From Brugia malayi (Eukaryota; Nematoda; Chromadorea; Rhabditida; Onchocercidae), in assembly GCF_000002995.4 (NCBI RefSeq), contig NW_025062479.1:9973721-10037720 (forward strand): DNA of 64,000 nucleotides. Reading direction: 5' to 3'. This document shows positions 33,796-46,629 of the stretch, one piece after another (the stretch's first letter is position 1; every line of letters begins with the position of its first letter). The notes under the pieces were generated by a model, which worked only from the letters and a program-made list of their open reading frames with translations, ran no database searches and was not told the origin of the DNA. The translations under genes were made by a program, and so were the position numbers.

Positions 33796-34490
33796 TTAAA
33801 CCATTTTTTTAATGTTATATCATATTCACATATTTCCGACCAGAAAGCAAAGATCAAACGCCGTACTATTTTACATATAAAATGACCTCGAAATGCATCA
33901 TTCCGGCAGAACGATAAAATATACTAATCAATCAACCAATTAGCTATTAATTAAATTTAAAAAATTCAACAACTGTCCAAATTATAACGTAACCATTTCA
34001 AGACCTACTCATAAAATATTAACAGTAAAGATAATTACACCAAGCAACACTTGTTTCGTACATCCGGTTATTTATCCCCACTTTTTGCCATGACCTTCAA
34101 CCTTTACGTATAAAACCACAAAAACTGCTAATATATCTAAAAAATTCGTTTTAAGAAGAGTTGAATGAAAAGATTAGCAAACAGGCGGGATGCGAAAGAA
34201 TGCTTGATTATGACAAACAAAAGAGACAAAGACGCGACAGGAGGAAAGAAAGGGAGGACGATGGAAGATAGCCAATAATTTACCAGTGCTTCAGTACCAA
34301 ACACTCTCAACACTCTAAAACTACTACCCTTCTCTTATCAGCGGAACGGTAACTACCAAAGAATCTAGAGTCATTAATAGTCCAACAACGACCTCCCACC
34401 ATATCATTTAATATGAGCAAACCGGTATCTCTCTTCAAATATCTTCCAGTCATTAAATTTCATACAGAATATTATCAGCAGATTTGTCAG

Positions 34491-34511
34491 TATATATATA
34501 TATATATATAT
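34491..34511. repeat. (TA)n microsatellite
   Basis: Ten TA units, flanked on both sides by a short direct repeat (TTGTCAGT). Confidence 0.8.
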
Positions 34512-36003
34512 TCAGTGTACATTTGTCAGTGCATTTATGGTTAAAAAACTTCTAATAATTCCAAACTTCAATGTCCATTTCTTCTTTTGCTACCGGATAA
34601 TTACAATCTTCACCAAATTAACACTAAACCTATTAACTTATTCCTTGCAATATGGTTAAAGTACCTTTCGCATGTGCTTATGTATATATTTGTGTATGTA
34701 TTCCAGTAACTTTCTCAATTGTCACCATCATTAAGTATAATTACATTATCTTATATATTACGCTCTGAAAGAATTTGCTAAAACTGAAAAAAGATGGGCT
34801 GAGAAGTCCGATTAATCCATAATTCACTGAAAGAACAAATATTATTTTAAGTGAAATTCCAAAGTAAAGCAAAATAGTTGAATGCATAAACATTCTAATC
34901 CAGTGCCATATCACTTTTATCAAAAATAACTTTACGAAGTATGATAAATTGAAAGATCTTTTTTTCTTGTTAAACTCATATAATATATTCACAGCAACAC
35001 AAAACTGAAATAATTAATGCGTAATAGTAGCAGATACGAACCGCAAAATGAACTTAACGGCAATGAGAAAAATGAAGTTGTCAGCGCAAATGGATATGAT
35101 CTCGAAATGCTATAGCACGCAATATAAGGCACTAAGCTATTGTGTGTACATTAGTTTAGCATTCCCTTTCAAGTGCTCATCATTAATTTTCAAATGAATG
35201 AAACATAAAAACGCAAGAAACCAATGATCGAGCGAATTAAATGAATAACTGATACAGCTAATCTCTGTAAGGGAGGTCATGTGTAAAGCTACATCACTAT
35301 AAGCAGAACGCAGTTACCCGGATCACCGAACAATTCCGATACTGCTAATAATGTTCAAATCACACTCTCTGTATTTTGCAATAGTTCATCAGAAGAACTA
35401 CGAAACAGAAAAAAGGTAAATAATTTGGTAAAGTCGTCCATAAAATCGATTACATTCTCAACAATAAACTTCCAGCAAAAAAATAAAATAAATAAAACAA
35501 CCAAACGATAATTTTAGTACTTCATTTCTTGTTTCCCTGAAGCCCAGAAAATGAGTTAAACAAGAGAGCGGTAAATAACAACTGTAAAGTCAATCACATG
35601 ACAAAAAGTTTTGAAAACTGAAGTAGCTAAAAATTTTTTTTAAAGTGACATGAAAAAAAGCACTTCACTGCAAGACGGACAACATGCGCCTACTATGAAA
35701 AGGAACCTGACAGCAAGAAATTTAATAGTACATGTAGTCATTCATTTTGAAATTTGTTTCGGTAGTGAAGAACTATCCGGCAAAAAAAGTAGGATTAACA
35801 CAAACCCCGTTCCGAATAAAGATTGTCAGTTTGTTTAGGATCAGAAATAGCACACAACATTAAAGGAAACCATATGATGTAAATAGCGATCAAAATACGA
35901 TTCTTTTACTTATTGCATTGAGTGTGAGAAACTGGTATAATAAGTGATGTACGTTTCGATTCTATTGCTAATACAAGGAAGATTTGAACTTTCTACCAAG
36001 ATA

Positions 36004-39000
36004 TCATTTCATTAACATCTGCACTCTGTTAACCACTTTTGAACCAACTTGATAAAACACATATCCCACCACGCCAATGATCATCGCTTTCAGGGTCAAG
36101 CGTATGAATTTTTCAGTATGTGTTGGTTGTGGTATGCTGAAAAAATAAACTCACATTTATGGCCAGCTTTCCTCTCATTCTCTGCTGAATGTTTTACCAC
36201 TACCGTGCCCATTATAGAGAATAAAATTTCTGGCGTCAGAAATTATCATAATAAAAAGAAAAATCTGGTCTGGTATTCCCTTAAACTGTGCCATTCTTCG
36301 TTTGATCATAAAGCTGCGGAATTACAAAAAAAAAGAACCGGCATAATATACGGATCTAACTTTTGTATATTAGATATGGTGGATAAGATGACAGAACTTA
36401 CATTAGGAGATCACCCACATCAATTCTTTTATTCCAGTTAGAAATAATGCCGGGAACATGTCCCATGCCGACAACAGCTACAACAGATATTGGCTGCCAG
36501 GCGACTAAAAATATGTATCACAAACAGAAAAAAGAACAAAATTTCTTGCAGCACTAATCAAAGAATATTTTTAATTAATTTATCACCTTGCATAAAAATA
36601 AAACAATCAATTCTCATTTATTCTACACGCATCTCAACGTTATACAGTAGCTGGCAAGAATTATAACTTTTTAATGAAGTCAACAGAACCAGAAGTAGTG
36701 AAATATATCCATAGCTACAACATGCAAATTTTCGATGTCCAATAATTATCTATACAAATCACAAAGGAAGCTTACCATCTGTTTTACTCCATGCTACTCT
36801 CTTATCAAACGTAGATTTTTTCAATAAAGTATGCAAAGCATTGGTCATATATAGATCTCGTTCCTCCACAAAGATTTTCGAAAGCAGTGGAAATTCACCA
36901 GCCATCTGCTTAAGCAGTTCTTCCAGCATATCTGATTTCTTACATCTTTCTACTTCTTCTTGACTAGAGAAAAGAAATAAAAATGAATCCTGAGAATGCA
37001 GAAATGACAACGTTTAAAAGAGGAAGCAAAAAAAGTCTGTGATAAACTTACGTGATAGTGGTTTTATGTGAAAGAACAATATGGTAAAAAAGTCGAAGTT
37101 TTTGGAAAAAGTTTAGAGAGCTCAATGCTCTTTGTACAGTCACATGTATTGGACGATCACCCAGAATTAGTTTGCACATCTTCACGTTCATAGCACCTCT
37201 GAAAATCTAGAAGATTGGAAACAGTAACAAAAGTAATCCGAACAAATATTAAAAATGATACTTTAAAATGGTATTGTTGGTGTTCGGAGGATTATTTGGA
37301 ATTATGAATTCAACATGAACAAAACACATTTTATTCAAGATTAATTCAGACAAAACAGTACTTGTGAGCTGCACGAAACTCCCCTCCGGGAGCCATACCC
37401 AGCGTCTTGGTCATATGGGCAGACATAGACAATAATAATATATGGAGTATTCCTTGAACTGCGCCACTCTAAACAAATAATGTTGTTACTGCAACACCAA
37501 CATCGAAAGAAATAACTTCTTCAACACCTGTTCCACAATAAACAACTTACCTGCTTAACAGTATTTATAACTTTATCAAAATTCAAATTTTTGGCTTCCT
37601 CAAGTAAAGTATCCTCATCCATTGAAAGTATTGATATACGCGATGGACAAAGTTCGACCATAACCATATCTGGTTGAGTATTTGCAATCGTTTTCAAAAC
37701 GTCTTGTTGACTATCAGGCGAAAAATGCGCTGTACCAATCAAGTACACCTAAATTACATGGACCATATCAGTCACATATATTGAAATTATTAAGCTCAAT
37801 ACCTCAGGAAGGCGGGATTCTCGGAACTCATTCAAAGTTGCCAGGTATTCAAGTGAATTCTGCAGACGAAAAAATAAATACTTTTAATTAAAAAGTCGTT
37901 GAACATATGATCGAGTTCTTACTTTTGCATCAGCTAATGATTTGCGGAATTCATTTTCGTCATCTCCAATAGGTATAGCTGTAGGCGGAAAGGGATAGTT
38001 CAGAACAGTTACTGAAAAATTTTACAAGGCATATTTTATTATTAGCATCTGACTTACTAGCTACATAGGAAAATAAATGTCCATCACTTCCCAACACAGT
38101 ATTAAAAAAAAAAAAAAAAAATTATATTACAATAATTCAGAATTGTCTTTAAGTAAATAACAACGATTACCAATATTTTAGGATGTATACTGTGCTAAAA
38201 GTGATCAGAATTTCAAAACATATTGTTTTTTGTAATGGTTAAACATTCTACAAAGAAATTAATCAGAATTACTGATCTAAAAAATACCTGTTTCGTTCGG
38301 AAGCTCTGGACTGGGATGACGATTTCGATCAAACATGAAACCTCCAAAACATCGTCCCTAAACAACAGAGAATTTAACTGACAAAGTCTTAAAAGAGTAA
38401 ATTGACTCGAGATCCAATTTGTGATAATCAAGATTAATTTGCATATTACTCAAATATTCCTCACATGTTCCACGTGGATACGCTCATCGTTTTGCTTCAT
38501 TTTTTCACTTAAACGTATGTCATCTCCAATATCTTCGGAATTAACCGTGTTTGCTGATACATGACTACCAAAATTTGATGAAGAATCCGTCGCAGACATT
38601 ACAGACTGCTCTATTACGCTAACTGTGCCTTGAAATAAAAACAAATTATGACAACGCTCCATTTTGCGCTGGTGCCTCCTATTGCTAACATAATTATAGA
38701 TTTGTGAATCACTGACCACATTTTTTTCCTCTTACATCCCGTAAAAATAACAATGATAAAACAAAATAAAAAGATAACCCTATAAACGCAATCTAAAACA
38801 CTATTCCAAATATAGCAACACTATCTCAGCTATAATAAACGACTAATTTATCTCTTATAGCACCAATTTTCCCCATCTTTGAAGTTAAACGACTTCAAAT
38901 GAATATCAGGGAGTACCTGAAACATCGTCACATCCCGTGTGGAACAATTCAGTTCCCGAAAGTCCAGAATCATTATTCATCTCCGTGTCGGGATCAATTG

Positions 39001-39091
39001 CGTCTCCATCCAGCAGAAGAGGAGGAAACATGTGTTCGTCCTCATCCTGTATCGACGTTATGTTATCAGCCTCCGCATCATTTATAGACAT
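36004..39091 (-). CDS. TraB-domain protein (TRABD-like)
   Basis: TraB/PrgY/GumN-superfamily protein; animal members (TRABD) have no firmly settled reaction. Eleven exons (38917-39091, 38465-38628, 38288-38357, 37923-38011, 37803-37859, 37551-37748, 37362-37468, 37052-37198, 36776-36963, 36402-36504, 36004-36136) join in phase to 441 residues. The first ~113 residues are acidic, Ser-rich and probably disordered. The TraB core starts with SLEYLATLNEFRESRLPEVY and LIGTAHFSPDS (186-198), with MVMVELCPSR, then KMCKLILGDRPIHVT, EERDLYMTNALHTLL and VVGMGHVPGI. The two G-H motifs (GTAH, GMGH) and the E/R residues near them are the family's conserved points. A hydrophobic segment, AMIIGVVGYVFYQVG, near the C-terminus looks like a tail anchor. 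The ATG follows an ATTACCAG acceptor by seven bases. It lies 619 bp downstream of the mitoferrin gene on the same strand. Confidence 0.92.
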
Positions 39092-39710
39092 CTTCACTCT
39101 GGTAATTATACATAATTTAGTGAAATCATAAAGCAAGCAACTTCCTGCTTCACGAATGATGAAAGATATCATTCCTCTTCTACTTTCCTTAAAGAACCAC
39201 TACAAACAGACATGGAGTCGCGGAAGTTTCACATTTTCACTTCATTTGCAGTAAATTCTTACAAGATCCGACAACAAATGTCTTTCTTCCTTTTAGTTTT
39301 CCAATAATCGAGCACATGCAACTATGCTAGATAAATATGAGAAAAACTGCTTTTGATCCGGATTACAAACACAAATTCAAGCTGTTTATTACCATTCACT
39401 AATACATTAAGATAAAGGTAAAAGTAACCAATGATAAATTTCATTACCACCATTTACACAAAAACGTCAATGAATAAAGATACAGGTACCTTTATTGCCT
39501 GATACAGAGCTTGAAAATGAATTTAAATTATAAAAAATAAAAAGTATGGAAGATTCTAAACCGATCATGAATAAACCGTTTGTGACATTCGACTATTTCA
39601 ACAGAACAAAAGAAATCTTACAAAGGTAATAATGGAACAAATTAGTCACACTAGCTAAACTTAAGGAGGTAGGCACTTTGGCATACCCATAAAGGAATTA
39701 GACAGTGGGA
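39092..39710. other. 619-bp interval between mitoferrin and TraB genes
   Basis: No exon is visible. It holds the 3' end of the mitoferrin message and the acceptor (AG at 39099-39100) used just before the TraB start. The genes run in the same direction, so this could be the intercistronic region of an operon. Confidence 0.5.
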
Positions 39711-41511
39711 TCAATTTCGCGTAGAAAGAATATATTTGCACATTTCATATGCAGACCAGCTAAGCGCTGTGGAAGGAACTTGAAATATTATTCGAGCCTG
39801 AAGTCCACGAAAAAATCCACCCGTACCTCGAAGATAGTAAATTGTCCGGATTCCGTCAGCCAGACCTCTGTAAAACAGTTTATATAATCAAAAATACAAA
39901 TGGAAGCAAACATGGATGGAAGTTTTAACGATCCAAAGAAGTCATGCTATGATTAAATAAAAACTCAGTTCAGTATTTCATATAACAAATATTAATTTTA
40001 GCACGAATTAAAAAAAGAAAATACTTGTAATATGCTGTAGGTCCGCTTTGAGTAAGCAATCGATATGTGGTACTAAATCGGGGAGTTTGCTGTGTATTTA
40101 AAACGGTCTTCACACAATCGAAAGGAGTTGTGATAGCTGCAGCTATCCCACCGGCAATTCCTACAAATCATTTTGGAATTTACAATTCAAAAGAATTCAA
40201 AAGAGAGAAAAAAGATTTGGTAAATTATCGCCAGGATAGACATGAACTTGTTGCACAAGCGTCATTTAAAGCCATTAAACAACGTACAAAAAAGACTAAG
40301 GTACATCATTAAATCGTAATTGTGCACCATATCAAAATAAGAAAGGATAATTATGCAAAAAACGTCTCTATTTCCATAAAAACGAAAATGTTTATTGAAG
40401 ACTTTATAGATTTTAAAAATAAAAACAAACTCAACTGTTATTAAAATTGCAGAACATCAAAACATACCTCCGGAAACAAGATGGGAAGAAGGATTGTAAT
40501 TATGATGTGGATTTAGCAAGCTTTGCATATATTCGTATATTATAAAATGAGTACACTGATAGGGTACATTCAATGTTAGCTGCGTAATATATGAACGGTA
40601 AAAAGCCCTGAGACCCTCTCGAATATAAATACAGCGTATACATTCCAGACTATTACCATATGGACTAAAAATCATTTGCATACGCTGTTTCACTACCTGG
40701 AAACAAAACAGTACAAACAAGAATACCATAATGTTATGATGACGCAACAAAAGCTGATATTAATCTCCTAAATGAGAATCAACTTTCCAGCCAACAAATG
40801 ATCTTGTATAATAGTTAAACGATTTCTCTAAGTTAGAGAAAATTCAAAAGGAACTTGAATACCTCAGCGGGATTCATAACAGCATCATGAACAGCAGTAG
40901 CAAGCGCTCCGGACATCGCATACGACATCGAACTAGATACCCGTGGATTACTTAACAAATAAGCTTTGGAACTGCAAGATTTCATGCACTGTTGTTGATA
41001 TTTGTGATTGAATTTTCAGAAATTCGATGGAAAGATTATAAAATTTTGCTCGGGGTTAGAAAAAAGAAGACATCATCACAGAAGGTTTTAACATTTAAAA
41101 AATCTTCCATAACAAGTTAAAAGAGAATAGTGAATAGTAAAGAAAAATGATAGAATACATTAAACATCGATAAGTGGTAAAGAGATCAACCTAACCGTTA
41201 AATTCAGAAAACAGTAATACTAACTTTTCATAAACCGTATAATACAGAGCATGAGCAGGAATGGTACCAAGTACAACAGCATTGACTCCTTTTAACGATC
41301 GCAGCAAACCTTCGCGTTTCACCATTGATAAAAGACTATGCATTGCTGTTGGACATCTTGTTTCTGGGCATGGACACAAACTTTGCAATCGAGTTTTCAC
41401 CGAGTCGAATGGGAACATGAGACAGTGTTCGGCAAGACCGGCAACCGACCCAGCCAAAAGATGCACCGGCCATCTGCATGGTGCCAATGGACTACATAAA
41501 CTATCCGCCAT
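39711..41511 (-). CDS. mfn-1: Mitoferrin, mitochondrial iron carrier (SLC25A28/37 type)
   Basis: Inner-membrane carrier of the SLC25 family that imports iron for haem and Fe-S cluster assembly. Exons 41213-41511, 40863-40971, 40468-40696, 40025-40160 and 39711-39867 join in phase to 309 residues, the normal length for three ~100-residue repeats. The three carrier signatures are [20 protein letters not shown] and [10 protein letters not shown]. The N-terminus [20 protein letters not shown] and the end segment [14 protein letters not shown] are typical of mitoferrins rather than other SLC25 members. The substrate call rests on this resemblance. The ATG at 41511 is 18 bases after a TTTACAG acceptor; that leader carries an upstream ATG with a stop after two further codons. 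It is divergent from dystroglycan and co-directional with the TraB gene. Confidence 0.94.
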
Positions 41512-43248
41512 CCCGCCCTAATCCCTCATCTGTAAATAAATACAGAAATATTAAATCGTTGCATTAAAATGATATATTTTAGAGAGATAAATTTGACTAG
41601 CCTTAGAGAGTCCGGAATTACAAAAATTTCCCAAACATTCACAGTAATATGTCAGACTTATCTGTTAGCTGATACGTCAGTATCTGAAACAAAACATTGT
41701 TGTGGATTTCCAAATCAGAACTGCCTTTGCACTTCCGTCCATATATTCTTATCATCTTAAAATTAATGGAACTTAGCATGACATGGTTCTTGTCAAAATC
41801 TATTCTCATTTCTATTTCCTGACTCAACTGAAAGAAATAAAATATTCCCACAAAACCATTTTCTTCTTCTGGAAAGTAATATAATTTGTCAGTACAGTAG
41901 TAGTCAAAAGTAACTAGCAATAAGAATAAGAGAGAATATTTGGTTTTATGGAAGTCACTTACTAAAACTTGTTTCACGAAGCTGCCAAACTTATCCATTC
42001 TTTTACCTTCATTTCTTTCTTTATTCCATCTTTTCACTATGAACTATAAGATACTACTATCCATTACATCCTAGGCTTTTCTCTGAAGGTACTATGTTCC
42101 ACTGTCTTGGAAAAAACGAAAGAAACCACCAGAAAAACAAACTATGATCAGGAAAATCAACAGAAATTAGAGAAAAACACGAGAGACACGAGAAATTAGA
42201 GAAAAACACGAGAGAACAAACACGAGAGATTCTAAACAACCGGTTATTATTACAAAAGCATTTCAAAACCAAAAATTGAATTCATCCGCAATCCGATCCC
42301 AAACCTGTCGTAAGAATCCCGGATGTACTGGGAATGCTATCCTTTCATGTCTTCTTCATTGTATCTAATAGATCATTACTCTGTAGTGTCTATTCAAATA
42401 ACACAAACTTTTTCCTCGCCGTGACTACTACCAATTAAAGCGTGGTAATACTTTCATTTTCTTTAGCTATACGCTTTTTCGTGAACTTCAGCAAATCATG
42501 AAATCTTACAAATTTCAGCGCTATTTCATAACTTGAATGTCTGTTTTAAATATTTTTAGATTTTATCGATCTTTGTATAACAGCTAACTCGAAATAACCA
42601 TTCCCCGAGGTCTAAGAGTCTTCTTTGGGATTATCCGCCATTCTTATACGATGGAGAGGGAGGACCACTTTTGAATGCGATTTTAATATTTTTCAATGAT
42701 TCCAGTATTTAATTTCGTTTAAATCTGAATTCTCGTTATTAGGTGCTAATAGAGCAATAATAGCTACCGCCGCAGTTATTTTATCCCTCTTTTTTGTTAA
42801 CCGGATGTATTGTTTTCTAATAATAATAATAATAAATTTGCCTCATAAACTGCTTTATATCCTTTTTTTTTTTTTTAATTACAATAGTTAATAAGATTTG
42901 TCAGTTTTCTTCCTTTACACAAGTGAATTGTTCTGGATAGTGATCCGGTATATTTATTACCACTGTAAAAAGTGTGAAGACATTGTTTGGAATCTATCAT
43001 ACAAATCTTTAGTTGGTGGGGAAGTAAGAATTACCGCACTAAGAATAATTGTAAATAATCATTGCATCATGGAAGTAATCATTGCCGTTACTTTTCAATT
43101 ATTGGATTAATGCGACGTGATAGCAAGGTATTTTTAGACTGATAGCATGCAGGTTATTTCCGAATACGTAATAGGAATTACTGATTAATGCAAGATTTTA
43201 ATAAATGTTCAATAAATGTGAACTTTTAATTACTTTAGGATTTTGCAG
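41512..43248. other. Divergent intergenic region, mitoferrin/dystroglycan
   Basis: About 1.7 kb with both promoters and a perfect 29-bp-period tandem repeat at 42162-42214. No coding exon is supported. Confidence 0.5.
42162..42214. repeat. Tandem repeat, period 29 bp
   Basis: The 24-bp segment starting AGAAATTAGAGAAAAACACG occurs identically at 42162-42185 and 42191-42214. Its CACGAGAGA end occurs once more just downstream. It is purine-rich on the plus strand and lies upstream of both flanking genes. Confidence 0.75.
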
Positions 43249-46200
43249 ATGGAATGTTTTAAATCAATGTTAATACTATTTATATGCATAACCAGCACGG
43301 CAGCACAGATACCAGAAATAGTGGAATTAGTAGTTGGTCAACCATTTTATTATGCATTTCAAATTGATTCAAATGTATTGGATGTGCAGGATGCATCTGG
43401 TGAAGAACTACCAACATGGCTAATTTGGAAAAGAAATGAACGGTGGTTTTTTTTTTTTTTTTCTTGAAAGGTTTAATGCTAAATCCAACAAATGAAAAAA
43501 AAAAAAAAAAATGTGCGTAGTATTTTGTTCTTTCAGGATTTTGGAAGGTGTACCACAACCTACTGATGCTGGAAAAACATTTTTACGGATAACGAACGGT
43601 CAAACTAACGATGTAATGGAAATTTCTGTTAAAGAAGAAATCGTAAATCCATGCGGTGTCGAAAGGAATATATTGTGGATGGAAATTGCATTTGATACCT
43701 CTCTTAGCAGTTTGAGTATAGCTGATCAGTTGGATCTTGTTAATATTGTCTCAAAATTTTTTAATATTAACAGGTAAGTAAAGGTATGTTTGTTGTAAAA
43801 AGTACAAAAAGTAAGGGAAGCATTTTTTATTTTTCAACAAAATGTAGTTTTTAAAAGATTTCTGTAGGAGTTCAAGAATTTAGAAGAGCAGTTAGCGTAG
43901 AACATCTGCAAATAATAATGTAGCTTTATAACGATCAGTTCTCCTGGCATTAATCATTCAGTTTCTGCGACATTACCAAAGTTAAAGCGTATATATTTCA
44001 TTATTCTTGGTATGACTTAGCTTCATGCAGTATAGATGTGGAAATTGTGTCACGTAGAATTATAATTAACTACGCTGATAATTTTTCAGCTCTTCGCTTC
44101 GCATTTATTCAAATAAGTACAAGGAAGAAGTAGGACGCTCAGAAGTTGTAGAGTCCGGTATGCAAAATAAGCCAAAAAATGATTCAGTGACAATTATGTG
44201 GAAAGTTTCCTGCGAAGAAATTGATGAGGATGCTATTGATGTGTTGGAAAAGATGCTTACGTTCGATGAAAGTGATGCTTTGGCGATGTCGCGGCAAAAG
44301 CTATTTGGTTGGGAGGTTTGTGCAAACATTTGTATGATTTATTTAAAGTTTAGAAAATAGATCTGCATTATTTGGTGGCAGTTACTGTAACTGTTAAGAA
44401 TCTTCCCGAATTCAAGAATTTTGTCAAAAATTTTGTCTCGTACCTTTTAGTTCACTGAAATTTGTTTTAATTCTACCTGAATCGATTCTATTGATCATTA
44501 TAGGATTATCATTTTTTCATCATATTATTTGTTTTAGCAAACTATATCAAGAATTTTAACAAATTATATTAGTCATAAACTTTGTAGCTCAGAAAAGGAA
44601 CTTTATTACCACGGAAACAACGTAACCATATTGCGGGAACTAATATTTTGTCTCAGCTTTCGGGCTTTGTTACAAATGAACCATATTCTGAAGCGACAAC
44701 TTCTAAAACTACAGCACGTTTATCACGCTCTACAAAAAAAGATGACAGACCACCAGTGCGACTGCATTCACTGCAGACTTTTACTTGTAGAAGGTACATT
44801 TCAGGTTTTTTTATGACGTTTATTATAATTCATTTGTTATAATTATACCCAGGTGGTAATTAACTTTTTTATTGTCAGTCAATGTGTTTTGCTAGTTTTT
44901 TTAAACCATATTACATGCGGTGTATGTAGTGTAATTTAGAGGTATGATGTGCGAGTATACCATTCCGAGGGAAACATTCATTGATGTGGAAGATGGAGAT
45001 ACGCGTTCACTTACTTTGTCCGTTTACCCTATTGTTGCTGATAACAACTGGCTTACATTAGACAGGAAAAATAAACAAATTTTACATGGTATCTCACTGA
45101 ATACAGGAGATTTCGAATTTCGGTTAGAAGCACGAGACTCTTCAAATCAGGCAAGCTAAACGGTTGTTGCAATTGCACTGAGTTAGCAAGTAGATCATAT
45201 GACTACCAGATGGAGATTGCGTAATGATAGAAAATGTGTACGACAGATGTTCCTGATATATTTTGGAACATTTTAGCCTCTTAATAGCATGAAAAAAAGT
45301 ATGCTATGAATTACTTTATCGTAATGATAAAACTGCATGGAGAATTTCTGGTATTTTTTTGCGGCAGCACTTTTATATTGCTATTTTTGGTTTTTACAGA
45401 TGACATCCGCGCCTTTTCGAGTAACAGTTGTTCCCGAACTGCCGACCAATCACTTATTTATTCTTGATGTTGACCACAGTTCCGAACGATTGGCGAAAGA
45501 TCCAGACATTTTATGTGCATTTGCGGAGAAGTTGGCTAATTCGCTAGGGGATCGATTTCCAAAAAATTTGGTTATTAAGTTAGTTTTTAGGGCGCTTTTG
45601 GAAAGAGCAATTTTGTTTGAGTTTTGTACATTTTATTTGGTAATGACATGTTATAAAGTGGGAAAATATTCCAATATTTGTAAACTATTACATTTTGAAT
45701 GTTTTGCAGGAAAATTGAAGCTATTGATAGTGTAAGGCGTCAATCTCGTGTCATGTTTTCAAATAGTTCTTTGTCATATAAATATTGTCAGAAAAAAGCA
45801 ATTGAGGCAATTAAGCATATTATGCTAACTAGGAGACGGGATCGTATCCGAGCTGAATTTGTTCGAGCAATGGATAGTCGATTTCATGTACGGAATGTGA
45901 AATTAGAGTTAAGAGGTAATTTAACATTTCCTATATTTTACTAGTAAAAAATGGATAAAGACTGCACCGTTTGCTCAGACAACATCAGTGCTTCATTCCT
46001 CTGTATTTTTACTTCAACGCCAAGTTTTCTTTTCGAAATTTACATCCTGGGATTTTAGCTGTTCTTGTTGATTTAGGATCCTGTATCGAAGAGATGCCAA
46101 CATCCCGACTTCCAACGAATGTTTCGTTATTCTCAACTACTGTTTCTCCGAATTATGATACTTCATCTGTTCAGCTGTGGTTACCAGTTGCCCTTATTGC

Positions 46201-46629
46201 ATTCTTAAAATTTTTCTTGGCTACACTGGCATTAATCTGCTGTTTGATAAAACGAAAAAAAGCAAAAGCAGGTTTAGATTGTCGACATTTCTATCTTGAT
46301 ATCTTAATCCTTTTTCTGGAACATCTTTTTAGGAAAGTTCGATATCGGAGCAACGCGACTTTATTTCATCATTAATTTGTATTTCAGTTCAATCAGAATA
46401 CATTTCGAAGGGTTTGCCAGTAGTATTTCCAGAAGAAATCCCACAAGCAGATGAAACAGCAACGGTATCGACACCGATGTTAGTTAAGGAAGAACGTCCA
46501 CCATTAATCATTTCTCAGCACGAGAATCCTCTTTACAAACCACCTCCTCCGCTTTCTACTGCATCAAGTCCTCGGCCTCGAAATGCATTCACGAATCAGA
46601 GACAACCACCGCCTTATGTTCCGCCATAA
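43249..46629 (+). CDS. dgn-1: Dystroglycan (dystrophin-associated matrix receptor)
   Basis: Single-pass surface receptor that links extracellular matrix to the cytoskeleton. Exons 43249-43442, 43537-43773, 44090-44315, 44588-44793, 44940-45150, 45400-45578, 45710-45915, 46077-46271 and 46388-46629 join in phase to 631 residues. Order of parts: signal peptide MECFKSMLILFICITSTAA; first cadherin-like dystroglycan domain (ELPTWLIW...LEGVPQPTDAGKTF); a linker rich in Ser/Thr; second cadherin-like domain (FIDVEDGDTRSLTLSVYP...LHGISLNTGDFEF); an SEA-like region; a transmembrane helix at about 520-543 followed by KRKKAKA; and a Pro-rich tail ending PPPYVPP, the PPxY motif that binds dystrophin WW domains. 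The intron after residue 358 has a GC donor (CAG|GCAAGC). A TTTTGCAG acceptor touches the ATG, so the start is well placed. There is no long mucin domain as in vertebrates, which is usual for nematodes as I recall. Confidence 0.95.

Larger units (their letters stand above)
33268..36003. other. Stretch without a supported gene
   Basis: No exon could be placed on either strand. It holds a 20-bp hairpin at 33750-33795, a TA microsatellite at 34491-34511, the promoter side of elongase B, and the 3' flank of the TraB gene. Confidence 0.5.

Noticed and set aside
35975..36050. tRNA-like pattern on the minus strand (AGTGGTTAAC as D-arm, AGTTCAAATC as T-arm).
   Set aside because: No acceptor stem can pair, and the segment overlaps the last coding exon of the TraB gene.
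36049..36441. 130-codon open frame on the plus strand.
   Set aside because: It lies antisense to the last two exons of the TraB gene, which explain the sequence.
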